Below, in pieces: positions 21,210 through 31,671 of a DNA stretch of 64,000 nt (its first letter is position 1; each line of letters begins with the position of its first letter). The stretch is from Macrocystis pyrifera. Taxonomy: Eukaryota; Sar; Phaeophyceae; Laminariales; Laminariaceae. The position numbers were made by a program, and so were the translations under genes. The notes below the pieces were generated by a model. It did no database searches. It was given only the letters and a program-made list of their open reading frames with translations, and had not been told where the DNA came from. The stretch lies in contig JASSKH010000038.1 in NCBI GenBank assembly GCA_031763025.1, positions 1,839,001 through 1,903,000 of the forward strand, in the 5' to 3' direction.

Positions 21210-23220
21210 CTCTCTATCGTTAGTATTTAAATGAAACATTTCGGGACATTGCACACATTTTTGATTGGTTATCGCGTCTGACTTTCGTTATACCGGGATG
21301 AGTTCGGCATATACGTGCAGTCGCATCTGTATCCCTATGCGTTGCTGTGTTTCTTTGGTGCATATTCGGCTTTGTGGCCAGACGCCTCCGCCAGGTGCTG
21401 ATAGCAGTGCTGTACGACCATCGTCACTACTCAGTGTGGTGTGCTAGAGCCAGCTACAGCCTGCAGAACCACCCAGCACTCATGCGCTGAGCGGTTAACC
21501 GCAGTTTCGCAGAGCCAAAGGAATTACACAGCGAGCAGCTAACATATTCCGGCTTCCAAAATTGAATCCGTGGGACACAATACCATCTGAAAGTATGCCC
21601 CAAAAAATATTAATGAGTAAAATCGGGTTCAGTCGTGACAGCCCCGCATGGAAAATACACGACGTTTGGGTCGGCCGTCCATTTCGTCGCCTGCATAGGG
21701 TAAAAGCCCAGGTGTGAATAGGAGCGGCATGTACGATATTATGGTGATTTTGGCCAGACACACTTCGGTGTAGCGGTGCCCCACAGCGGATCAGACAAGC
21801 AGAGAGGACATTCGGTTTGGGGTGGGCATTCGTCGTGTCCACTGAAAAATTTTGCACACACATATTTATGGCTCAGCGACCGTTACACATGACGACCAGC
21901 GGGGGAGCTGAAAATAAGACTGTCAACTCTGCAACTATCTATGAAATTCCACAGCTAATGAAGGCTTAGTTCGTGGGTTCCGTGTTGCTCCACACATAAA
22001 CCGGTTACATTGAAACGGCCACCTGCTACAACTAAAGACAAGCGAATTACTCCCATCACTCATCGAAGGGCTCGGTCCACAACAATGAAACGCCTCTGCT
22101 GCACCATGCACCCTCTTAGGAGCATTTCTATACGGTCAACAGATCACACAACCTTGCCGCGAGGTGGCTTTACATGGCGTTGCTTCATGTTACCTCCGTC
22201 ATTGTTGCGGACTCCTCCGGGCCTTTCAATTTGTTCTTCCCTGATTGACAGGGAAAGTATACTTCCGTTTTACCACCAGAATACTCGCGCTACGCGCGCG
22301 TTGCTGATACACTCACTTACCGTGCCGCAGGGGTACCTTATAGCGTATGGTAGTCTTCATGTTCCGGGTAAATATACCGCGTGTTATCACCCTATTCCAC
22401 TAGCTTGTGACAAACACACACCGGCAGTACGAGTCTAAATAGTTCATTTGTGCAATTTACCTCGCTGGCAACCAATTCAAACCGAACCTCATCACGTACC
22501 TAACCTGTGCTCTTTGTCATGCACGTTTGATATTTATCAGCTAGACCCGAGTCTGTGAGGTGTCTTTCCAAGATTCGCCAGTATCAACTATTAAAACAAT
22601 TCTTCCGACGATCAAACATTGATGATCGCCATCGAGATCAGTAGTCAGGTACCAATCACACTTTCGACTACATCGTATACTATATTCACGCGATCCTCAC
22701 GGTCACAGGAATACAGGTAGTTGTCTTCTTCCTTAAAGCTGACACCACAAGCACAGTAGACCCTGTAGGTCTTCGGTACGTATATACCTACGAAACGCTT
22801 ACGTTTGTGCGGGACAAATCCAATAGAATATTGGTGCCCGCTGGCTGCTGCTGCAGGTTTGATAACGAAATATTTTCTTTCGTAATATGGTTGTTACAGG
22901 GACACAGCGAAGGAGTATTTCGTCGTGCGCTCACCATTATTTCGTAGAACGACAGCCATAGTCCGCCCAGAAAGTGAGCAGTCCAAACGTCGGTGCTGTA
23001 CGCAGTAAAACGTGCGCCCTGCACATGGCAATACCGGGCAAATAAACAGTTTATCGCGGATTGTGGTATATCGAGAGGGCGTAGAGCCTTACCGCTCGAT
23101 ACACGACAATGATCTACCTACTGCAACACGTTTGCCGCACTCGTACGCAGTACATTCTTGACTACTGCAGTACTATGAAACGAACTATCAAGCATGCCTG
23201 AAACCCACGCCAGCTGACTT
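21210..23220. other. E3 interior, no gene
   Basis: Minus frame 21495-21863 and plus frame 22010-22438 have shorter counterparts in copy 2 (52563-52889 and 53020-53238). Frames shift between the copies and no domain is visible. Nothing else is supported here. Confidence 0.4.
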
Positions 23221-23224
23221 CATG

Positions 23225-23725
23225 TTATACGTTGAAAGTGGTGTCGTCGCGTAGGAACACCAGTAAAATCAATTTTGACTGCTGTTGAGACAAAAGAGAA
23301 CCCAGACCTCGTTTAACTTGGACAAATTTACCGAACGTGTAATATTTAGGTCTCACCAAAGGATCTACTGTAAAAACCACAGCGAGGCAACGCAACGACT
23401 TCAACGCAATAGCCACTTCTCTGGCAATCGGGCAGGGCTGTTGGCAATACAACGTGTCTCGCGTGGTCACTGGGTACCAAAAATCACATGATACCTGAGA
23501 TGTAGATGATGGGGGGGGAGGGAGTGTTTGTTCCTTCCAGATACTGTAGGTGTCGAAAGCTACAGCAGTAGCAGCGGAAGAGCAAGAACCTCCCCCCTTT
23601 TGGTACACCGAAATCGTGACGGGTGCAACGATGAAGCTGATTTCTCGGGTGTGTGCGCGTGTGGAAACGCGAGTTCCTTGCGGGTGTGTGAGTGTGCGGA
23701 TTCCTTGCGGTGGCTTTGGAAACAA
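23225..23725 (-). pseudogene. Conserved 166-codon frame in E3
   Basis: Open in both copies (copy 2 54285-54737, 150 codons). Shared segments are EISFIVAPVTISVYQKGGGS, SCDFWYPVTTRDTLYCQQPC and CLAVVFTV. The copies differ by an in-frame Pro loss and about ten replacements, and they diverge after YYTFG because of an indel. The first part (THPQGTR, AHTREIS) comes from a GTGTGTGC-type simple repeat. Coding is plausible, but the family is unknown. Confidence 0.35.
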
Positions 23726-23729
23726 TGCC

Positions 23730-25930
23730 GAAAGCTAAAAGATGAGCCGACACCAGAAACGACAATATCCTTTTTATTCGTATTCTTTCGCGAAATCTTA
23801 ACAAACAACCGTGGTCATCTGCGCCAATTCGGAATGTTTGCACCTCTAAATGCATGGCCAGTCAATTTGATGAAGCACGGCCTCCTTTATACCCGCTACT
23901 GCAACTGGTCCACCAACTACTGTTGAATTTATTCTGCATGCATGCATGTTCCGTGCCGCGGCTAAACGTTGAGAGCAACAGACTACTGTAGGTAGAAGAC
24001 GTTAACACCAACGTGTCTCACTCTCCAGTCGAACTGTGTGGACATTCCAGGATGTAGTTCCTCTCGATATTAATTGGCCTTCCTATTTACCTTGTTCAGC
24101 GGGTGATTGTCTTTCTACTCTTCGGAATCGTCCACCAAGGTTTGAAACTTAGACGGATCGAGTTGCCGATAATCGCTCCATCTGGCGTGCGCGCTCAGAG
24201 GGATCCATGACACGATACGTGTTGAACGTTTTAAGGTGAACAAACTATCTCTGACAGATTTAATCAGCTCAGGAAATATCTGATACCTAGTCCTCATGAG
24301 CACAAGCGCACGTGTAATCATCTTGGCGTTTAGCAACGATGTTCGAAAGATAGTACCTATGGTAGCTACGCCAATGATTATTGAGTTGGACGTGCCATAA
24401 TCTCGCAGTCACTATGTACGGGGGACTATGATCTGCCCGTGATAGAGACCTCTGAAGGTATGGGTGATCCCGGCTGACTCCATGTCTCAACTCACCCAAG
24501 GAAGACTTGGCGGAGTCTCCCGAGGGCTTATCTCACCCGACAGGAATGCCGGACCACTTCGGACTAGAACGACATGTGCGCAGGTTACGACGAGAAAATG
24601 TCGAAGCTTACGCAATCTTCTGGCACTTTTGCCCAGTCGATCATTTTAGAATGTCACACTCGTCACAGTCCCCCCGATGACTGCAGGGCGTCATCAGCAG
24701 TTTGATCAACTCCTCACCTAGTTGTATGCTGCATGTGTTTCTCGTGCACCATGTATTCTGCATCAACGCTGCCGCGACCCAGTGTTTGTTTGTTCGCTGC
24801 ATTCCTTACTGTACTGTACATCCTCGGTTGACAGAAAATCATGGGTCAAGGGGGTGTACTCGATAGGAGAGATGTACTCGATCTCATGCATGGCCGTAGT
24901 CGTATGACCATAGACCCTCGCAACCCTACAATGCCGGGACGGAGCATGTCGGGTTTTCACCGACTAGGCAGACATTAATTGCCCCAAGCGCGAAGCGCCG
25001 TGAGGTGTCCGGCGAGTCGCATGAAGGGTGAGCTGCATCCTATTAAGAACCGCTTGTGAAGCGGACTTGCATATGGATAACAGCTTCAATGAGTTAGTTT
25101 AATTTCCGGTGTGGCCACTTCCAGAGACAGCAATGGGAGTACTATGTAACTGCCTCTTGGGTGCCGTACCTTGAACACTACGTGATACGATCACTTCCCT
25201 TGTGTAGAGTAAAGGTTCTTTACTTCGCACAAACGATCTAACTAGACGACCAGCTGTGGGCGACCGCCAAAAAACAAAAACAAAAAAACGGTACCCTGGA
25301 TGTCTAGCTCACGTAGTGAGCGGCGTGTTTTACAGTGTCGTTGCCAACCGACGCCAACCCAACCCATATATATATAGTCTGGGGGGCGATGGGGTAGGGG
25401 GGGGGGGGGGGGGGCGAGGTTGAGATGTGATCGTCATAAGCTTTAAGCAAACCAAGCTTTCTTTTTTCCAAGAGGACCGTAAACAATGAAATCAAGCCCC
25501 AGCTCCGGTACGAGTGACAAACCCTCACGTACACGTGTCTCATACTTGCCCTGAGGTATGGCTGGAACAAGAATACCAGCCCGTGCTCAGGTACGCAAGG
25601 AGCACATGTAATTATGGCACACTTTGACGATCGTGACGAAGGTTTCCGATGATGTAATATGCCTCTTTGAGTGTTTTGGCATTGGGGCCTCGCTGTCGTT
25701 GTGATTGGCTAGGGTAAACTTTCGTTGTCCATGCAACCTTTCTGCCTCAGTACGATATGCAGCCACAAACGCCTACCAGGTACCTGGTATGTCTCTAGCA
25801 AGAGCGATCAGTACGTATCTTGAACGGGCTTGACGCCGTAAAGGAAAACACCGGGTATCGTGTAGAAGATAGCATACGTCGCCAACACAGCAGCAGATCA
25901 AACCATGGTGCAGCGGCATAACATTGGCCG
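23730..25930. other. E3 interior, with a G-run and no gene
   Basis: Colinear with copy 2 54740-56390 except that 24850-25400 is missing there. A poly-G run lies at about 25397-25414. A plus-strand frame at 24464-24649 is conserved (SQLTQGRLGGVSRGLIS) but short. No gene is supported. Confidence 0.45.
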
Positions 25931-25934
25931 GATA

Positions 25935-26507
25935 TTATTGACGTTTTGGCCGAGCGTCCAGGGCAGATGCCAATTTGACTACGTGCCTTATCGACGGCAA
26001 GCTATTTGATGTAATGCGCTTCAACAACGATATGTACTTTGTGTGTAGGTGCAGCGTAACGTCGGTGAGTCCAGAAGGCACCACTCTCTGTAGACTCCAG
26101 CCTTTCTCCGTGTTGCGGTGGCCTACAAAGCTCACTGGGCAATGTACTTCGCATTTCCTTGGTTTTATCCTGTAGCTGGGGTCAGGTATTGTGTGTCTTT
26201 GATATGTTTGTTTAGCCGGGCAGGTAGATTTTCTCTCAGTGAGGCATGTAAAACATGCGCAGTGGTCATCCGCCCTGAAGATCCCATGTATGCGTGCTCT
26301 ATGCACGACATATTTTACGCCGCTATACGACGGGAGATATCGATGGTGGTCGGATCCACCGTGGTATCCAGTACCACGTCGATCGACTTGATCAGTGTGA
26401 GGCCACCGTGCCCGACAATGTGCACCCTTCGCGTAAACAGCTCCCAGGTATTGCTGATTGGTCACCAGGCGTCCTTGTCATTTCTCCGTAAAAGACATCT
26501 AGGATGA
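25935..26507 (+). pseudogene. Cys-rich coding-like block at the right end of E3
   Basis: The plus strand reads NLTTCLIDGKLFDVMRFNND, YFVCRCSVT, LCRLQPFSVL, then in shifted frames SLSEACKTCAVVI and GGRIHRGIQYHVDRLDQCEA. Copy 2 (56394-56974) preserves the same order: it has YYCRFGRAC where copy 1 has a stop, but a stop after SVLR where copy 1 is open. A Cys-rich extracellular-type domain is a guess. The opposite strand also has a 176-codon frame here (25935-26465), which I regard as the shadow. Family unknown. Confidence 0.35.
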
Positions 26508-26633
26508 AAAGCTAGATTAATACGGAGGTATTTCCTCCGAGTGTGTGCCTAACCTCTTGCAGCATGATTCCATAATTAACTAAAGATATCACCCCTGGGC
26601 ACGGATACGTGTCGATGGTGCTCTGTTGATTGT

Positions 26634-26886
26634 ACTCAGAAACATGACATAGGAGCTCCATCGTAGATTGAGGAGTTCCATGCTGGAAAGGGATTCTGGT
26701 ATTAACAGGGTGTTGGGATATCGGGGGAATGTGTGCTCATCAACGCCACTCGTTAGATGTAGCTCAATATGAAGCGAGTCGACTCGACAGCTCCGATGTA
26801 AAATAAGAGGAGTTCCGTGTTGTGTCTGGAGTCAGCCACGCGTCCCCGTGCCAGCTGCGTTTACACCTTTACAGATCAATCTACAG
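26634..26886. repeat. Right terminal repeat of E3
   Basis: Starts TGTTGATTG and ends CAATCTACA. Partner of 14269-14519. Confidence 0.75.
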
Positions 26887-26994
26887 ACTAGTGAAAGCCG
26901 GCGATCTTCTATTGGCAAGCGTAGCCCAGGCGAACCTAGAGTGGTGGGAATCTTCTTCCAGCATGTCTATGTTTAGATGATGTGCTTATTGATA

Positions 26995-27690
26995 ATCAGG
27001 GAGCCAGCGTGTGAAATTTGAAGAAGAGATCGAGGTTCTGGAGAAAAGGACGTGAGAGAGGAGAGGCAGGAGATGCAGAACCAGAAGCAGCAGGGATCCC
27101 AGCAGGGTCAAGGTTGAGCCGGACCTGGTAGATTCGCTTGGCACTGGTGGCGATGGCGCTGGAGAGTAGACGTTGCAGGGGCAGCAGCAGCTCCAGCAGC
27201 ACCGTCAGCAACGTCAGCAGTCAGAAGATTTCTGCACTGTTGCGACGATGAAACGCATGCAGTAACCACCGTTACCACCGCCGCTGTGACCACCGCCGCC
27301 GCAACCGCCGTCGTCTCGACCGCCGCGTAACCGTCGCTGCTACAACACCCCGGGATATCCCGGTATCTGCCTGAATCTCTGGGTTCACTTCGCGCTGGTG
27401 ATGTAGAAGGAGAAATTAATAATAACAAAAGAGAGCATGACAGAGGGAGTTTGGCCGGCAGGAGCCGGGGGCGGAAGTGGAGACCGCGGGAGCGACGCTG
27501 AAAGTGTGTTGGCAAAATCGTTTGCCTGGACTGCAGAAGCGCCCCTCCCGAAGGTGGTTGATGGGGGGCACGTTGCCTCGCGAGGAAGGAGACGAGGGAG
27601 AGAGTGAAAATGGGCGCAGGGGGAAGAGTTCGCGTCGTACGTGCACGACAGGATGCGTTGCCCCAAGAAAGAGAGGATGAAATAGAAGGG
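26995..27690 (+). pseudogene. Possible Gag-like remnant with zinc-knuckle
   Basis: GC-rich, purine-rich DNA just outside E3. In copy 2 (57452-58165) one plus frame ends CVVCSRSAHGHDRMRCPQKE, a C-x2-C-x4-H-x6-C (or x6-H-x4-C) cluster like a retroelement zinc knuckle. In copy 1 a deletion leaves only VHDRMRCPKKE. Upstream frames carry EEEIEVLEKR and GAGGGSGDRGSDAESVLA but are interrupted. A 220-codon minus frame (27108-27770) overlaps and is not kept in copy 2, so I treat it as incidental. Confidence 0.3.
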
Positions 27691-27770
27691 ACCGAGTCGC
27701 CATCAGCAAGGACGTATGTCCGCGACAAGTACGTTAAATATTTTTGATTGATTGCTGTGATGGTTTCCAT

Positions 27771-28676
27771 TTATAGATTGATTGTGTATCGATTTACGAA
27801 TGAATGGTGGATAATCTCCGAACATTGGATATTGAGATTTGGGAATGTTGGGAATGTTGGGAATGGAATGAGATGCACAGACTTATACACAAATAGCTTT
27901 CCTCACTGAAGTTTGAGTTATCCGGTAGACGCACTGCAGGACTATGACGTCTGTCAGTTTAATGCTTGACAGGTCGAGGGCTCTGGCTGGGCATCGATGC
28001 GAGTACGAGTTTGAAATCAAAAGGGTGAAGGTACTCTAGAATTTAGTTGAGATACGTGCGAATGATGTGAGCTCAATGCTTGCACGAAGACCCTTCGCCC
28101 ATGTGCACCGTTTTGAACTCATTACGTATCATATACAGTAAGAGGATTGATAAGCCCCCCCTATTGCTGAGTTGGCATTACGTTGGTCTGGGGCTGGCAG
28201 AACCGAGCAAGTACAGCAGAAAGAGGTGTATGTGTTGAGCCCTTGTGCCCAACTACAGCAACACGTCTGTTTGCGGTATTTCAAATATTTACATCTTTAT
28301 ATGCGGGCAGCTCGTTATTGAGTTAGTGGGTTGATGCGTAGCTGTGTAGCACTCACTACCCGTGCTACTTGTTACGTGCCAAAAGGCAAGATATTTGTGG
28401 ACAGAGTAACATGTTATTCGAGTACAGCAGCACACGTAGTATGGTCGTGAGAGCGAAACATCAGAAAGTATACATTGCACAGCTTTGAGTAAAATACTTA
28501 CTGGGAGAGTAAAGCACCCCCTTGCCCAGCGTCTGTTGCCCCGGTGCTACTACTACGATGATGGTAGAACTATCGGTATGAGCTGGGACGAAAAGAGTTT
28601 GCTTGGTACTTCATTATATGTTCACCAAGTACGTACTGCAGTATGCAGTGGTCGAGGAAAAAAAAGGTTTTGATGT
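27771..28676. other. No gene seen
   Basis: 27771-28547 matches copy 2 58200-58990. 28548-28676 is unique here. Only short unsupported frames. Confidence 0.5.
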
Positions 28677-28720
28677 GGGACCAGGTATTCTCGTTGACAA
28701 GAAACTGCTTACTTGCAGTA

Positions 28721-28825
28721 TTACGGGGGTCCATAGTTAACGGGACCAAATATTGTCAGTAAAAATAGGTAAATATATAGGTTTTTATGTGTACCATAGG
28801 TCCTATTAACTATGGACCCCCGTAA
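28721..28825. mobile_element. 105-bp MITE with TA target duplication
   Basis: Terminal inverted repeats TTACGGGGGTCCATAGTTAA are perfect over 20 bp, with a further GGACC match after two mismatches. TA flanks both ends (28719-28720 and 28826-28827). R1 copy A shows the empty site (ttgcag-TA-gcatttg, about 12939). TIR plus TA indicates a Tc1/mariner-type (Stowaway-like) MITE. No coding capacity. Confidence 0.9.
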
Positions 28826-29267
28826 TAGCATTTGAGAAGTTGAACTATAGTGGTGAAGAGGAGTTTGCAAGCTGTAAATGCGGGATAAGAGCAAAACACC
28901 CAGTGCAAACCTACTAATCGCTCGAATGCACGCCCCATCCCTTGTGTGTGCCGGGTCAATGCTGCGGAGGCGACGTTTGATTTCACCCAGGAGGATATGC
29001 TGGATGACTCGAGCAGCGGTGACGCCATGAGGCCGAACGGAGCGGCAGCCGCGGCGGAGGCAACAGCAGTAGTGTTTGGGGCATTGGGGTGGTTTGCTGT
29101 ATATCCTACGAATTGTCATGTCGTTACTTTTCTCCGCGACGTCGGGGGGGGAATACACTGGCGTGGTAGGAGAGCCGCGACACCGGTCGCTGACTCTCGT
29201 TGTCTATTGTGCTGCCAGTACCCGGGAGTTCCCCCTCCCTAGCCGACTGGCCGGGGCTCTAACAAAC

Positions 29268-29311
29268 GCAGTCTCGGACGACCGAGACCCCCAATGGTAG
29301 TAAACCATTGG
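29268..29311 (+). other. Twin hairpins at the 3' end of R1
   Basis: TCTCGG-acga-CCGAGA is followed three bases later by CCAATGGT-agtaa-ACCATTGG. The pair is kept at 60912-60955 and, with one changed base in the second stem, at 61517-61560. It could be a transcript 3'-end structure or an element terminus. Confidence 0.6.
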
Positions 29312-29429
29312 CATACCCCAATATCGAGGTCGCGTCGATACTACGGTGCTAGGTCCCAAACAGTGCCCTGGCCTGGCTGCCTCTGCCCTATATTTCCCGT
29401 CTCTGCTAGTTCACGAGATACAATACCCG

Positions 29430-30567
29430 CACCCTCTAGGTTATTGCAAATTTACGTCTAGGAAACTTTGAAGACTTCCATTTACCTTCTCTCAGATCGC
29501 CCTCTACGGCGCCTCCCCCTGGCCGCCAGTGTATTGGTTGCGCGATACGCAATGAGTGGAGGCCGACTTCGCTGATATTGCCTCCTGCTTCCGCTACCAC
29601 TACGCGAAGTGCGCCGAGGGTCTGCGTGTACGTCCCAACTCTGACCTATTTACCGTACCGATACGACCACAGGGGAGCGTTTTCTGGCAGCGTCAGATAT
29701 CCCTACAACAACTCCACCATGAGAGCGACGGCACCGCCGCCGGCTCCTACCCCGGAACGCGCCCCGAAGGCGTCGTCGCGTGTGCGCACGATACCCGATC
29801 TTTGCTGAGCCTGGACCCTTTATGGCCCCAAACCAGGACCTTAATGCTGGTGGCCTGATGCCACTGCAACGAGGTTAACCGCCTCTCCCTCACGAATAAA
29901 GCTACGTCACCCCTCGTCAAGCAATGCACGGGGTGTACAACTCCGGTCGAATAGACGAATAATTCGTCAGACTTCGCCATGAAAAAATTAAATAAATAGC
30001 CTAATGCCAACGACAGCCAAAGAACTTGACCATCCGGGCCCCACGACACGGACCGGCCTGTCCTCTCAACAACGTGTCCCACGAAATAGGGCGACGGATT
30101 CTTTGTATGAAGCATCGGCGGCAATGTGCGACCGTGCCCCCCTTGCAATGCATGTTTAACATGCGACGACGACATGGGAAACTCCACTTGCAAGTTTACT
30201 CGGTGGAACACGGCTGATAGTTTACTGGCAACAGTACCGGCTTGGTTGCCCTCCAACGCACACCATGCTACCAACTTAAGCAATGCCTGAATCTTATCCG
30301 TAGTGGAGGCTGGCTTGTCGACATACGCAGCCACCCTTATTAACCCCGGGAATAAAAATCCATTCGAGACAGGGAACCTGACGTGTAAGCTCGGTAATAT
30401 GACGGCGCAACGGACTGACGGATAAGCTGGTTACCAGCGCTACTGAACATAGCGCGACATCCACTGGCCCCAAGACCTGGGCTCCCAGCGGACGCCGACC
30501 CCGGACGTACAAGCTGTGGAACTCGCGCTGCTGTTTCCATGCGCCCTACGATCGGCCTCGCCCCCAC
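29430..30567 (-). pseudogene. Tyrosine recombinase (DIRS/Crypton-type), decayed
   Basis: The N-terminal core-binding part reads LIRQSVAPSYYRAYTSG, then WCALEGNQAGTVASKL and FHRVNLQVEFP. The catalytic part reads SDELFVYSTGVVHPVHCLT, ALRVVVAEAG, GLHSLRI and WKSS. HSLRI gives the H-x-x-R motif and EG(R/K)WKS the second-box Trp. The first catalytic Arg is replaced (AKSDELF) and the usual Tyr after WKS is not seen. At least three frameshifts break the ORF. Such recombinases insert circular DNA copies into the genome. Family assignment is firm, activity excluded. Confidence 0.75.
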
Positions 30568-30619
30568 TGAGGGGCGAGACCCATCCCCCTATTCGTCAGC
30601 CTAGGCAGCCGCCGACCGA

Positions 30620-30722
30620 GTGAAGCCCCCCCCCCCACTCGACGCCCCGCTGCCGCTGCCGCTGTCGCTACCACTGTCGCTGCCACTGCCGCTGCCACTG
30701 CCGCCGCTGCTGCTCCCGTTAC
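30620..30722. repeat. CTGCCG-type simple repeat encoding Gly/Ser linker
   Basis: On the minus strand it reads as alternating Gly and Ser between the basic stretch and the YR domain. Copy 2 (62885-62962) has a different unit number. Runs of C (30628-30637 here) adjoin it. Confidence 0.65.
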
Positions 30723-30884
30723 TTGCACCACCACCCCAAGCCCCCGCCTGCCCTTGCCCTTGGCCCTCTTAGCCAGGGTTCCCCGGATAAAGCGCCGCTG
30801 GCTGCGACGCCGCTATCGGCCGACCCCCCCGCCGGTAGCCGCCTTGCGCTTTTTGCCGCTGCTCGTCTTGCGAGTGGGACCGAC

Positions 30885-30944
30885 GTGGGAGGTCACGCAG
30901 GTGTCACCGAAGCGGCCCCTGCCGGTCTTCCCCCCCTGCCGGCA
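30885..30944 (-). pseudogene. CCCH zinc-finger remnant
   Basis: The minus frame corresponds to C-x8-C-x5-C-x3-H of copy 2 (63133-63192), but the second Cys is Gly here (GRGRFGDTC). KRKA-type basic residues follow. Confidence 0.6.
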
Positions 30945-31671
30945 TTCACCACCCCCGGCCCTGGCCGCCTGGGTAGAGAAAAAGCGAGATGCTGGACTTT
31001 GGCGTTGACAAGCCGCCGAGGGCGACGCGGCCGGAAAGGCGGGGCTAGTTCGGCCCCGGAATGGCAGCAGGAAAGGTCCTCCGCCCGAGGGGGGGGTAGG
31101 CCCAAGCGTGGCCGCAGCAGTCGGGGACACCGCGCAGGTCGAGCGTCAAGGTTGCCAGGTCTTTGGTGACCAGAGCCACCAGCCTGGCCTAGTTTGACGG
31201 GCGATCGGCGACCGCAGAGTGATCCACAACGTTGAGGATCGCATCCCCCGCGCTGAAGGCTCGTCCGAGCGCCTCCAAGCGAGCGCGCGCCAAATGGAGG
31301 TCCGCGCCATTTTATTGGGAGTCCGCGGGACACGATCGTAACGATCGCGTACCCCAAAATGCTCAGGTGCCGTGCCATTGGACGGTTGATGGTTGACGCC
31401 CCCGCGGTGTGAAGGCCAGAAAATCTAGGTCGTCCAACGCTCCAACATGCCATGGACGCCGGGCGAAATGTTGAACATGGCTCCCACGTACCCCTACACG
31501 GCCGCCCTCTACATTGACGCCAGGCAGCCACCGCAGATGATCTGCCATAGCCGAGTCGCGGGGCTGGCCCACGATGCCATTGCGCGAGTGGTCATAATCT
31601 GGTTGACCTGCCGGCCCAAGGCGTAAGCGGGTTGCTGGCGCTGCCGTCCCCGTAAAATGTCCGAGCCGACC

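Larger units (their letters stand above)
14269..26886. mobile_element. LTR-flanked unit E3, about 12.6 kb
   Basis: Direct repeats of about 251-253 bp lie at 14269-14519 and 26634-26886. They begin TGTTGATTG or a variant and end CAATCATCA or CAATCTACA. In copy 2 the left repeat has perfect 9-bp inverted ends TGTTGATTG/CAATCAACA. The left and right repeats are clearly diverged, so the insertion is old and predates the block duplication. No target duplication is visible. The interior has several coding-like blocks, mostly minus strand at 18.4-21.2 and 23.2-23.7 kb and plus strand at 25.9-26.5 kb. I see no RT, RNase H, integrase or protease motif. Either a strongly gutted LTR element or an unfamiliar element type. 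Confidence 0.6.
13202..28547. repeat. Large duplicated block, copy 1
   Basis: Colinear in direct orientation with copy 2 (37213-58990) apart from E2 and small indels. In one compared stretch (20041-20400 against 51049-51400) there are roughly 16 differences, about 4-5 percent. The left edge is at tattgaaatgtggttgcctg. The right edge is just after gcgtctgttgccccggt (28547), beyond which copy 2 switches to inverted satellite T. Confidence 0.85.
28677..29315 (+). repeat. Dispersed repeat R1, copy B (fullest)
   Basis: Contains the empty site of E1 (GTAT 28684-28687), a MITE (28721-28825), the conserved frame NAAEATFDFTQEDMLDD...AVVFGALGWF (28946-29242), and a 3' end with two adjacent hairpins. 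Partial copies are 12905-13201, 60468-60856 (minus), 60857-60957 and 61339-61560. The copies share an end at ...catacccc, after which each continues differently. Confidence 0.65.

Noticed and set aside
25935-26465. 176-codon minus ORF as the real gene
   Set aside because: It is kept in both copies, but the plus-strand frames have better protein-like composition and conserved cysteines. I treat the minus frame as a shadow, without certainty.
27108-27770. 220-codon minus ORF as a gene
   Set aside because: Copy 2 breaks the frame repeatedly, and the peptide follows GC-rich triplet runs. The plus strand has the more plausible zinc-knuckle remnant.
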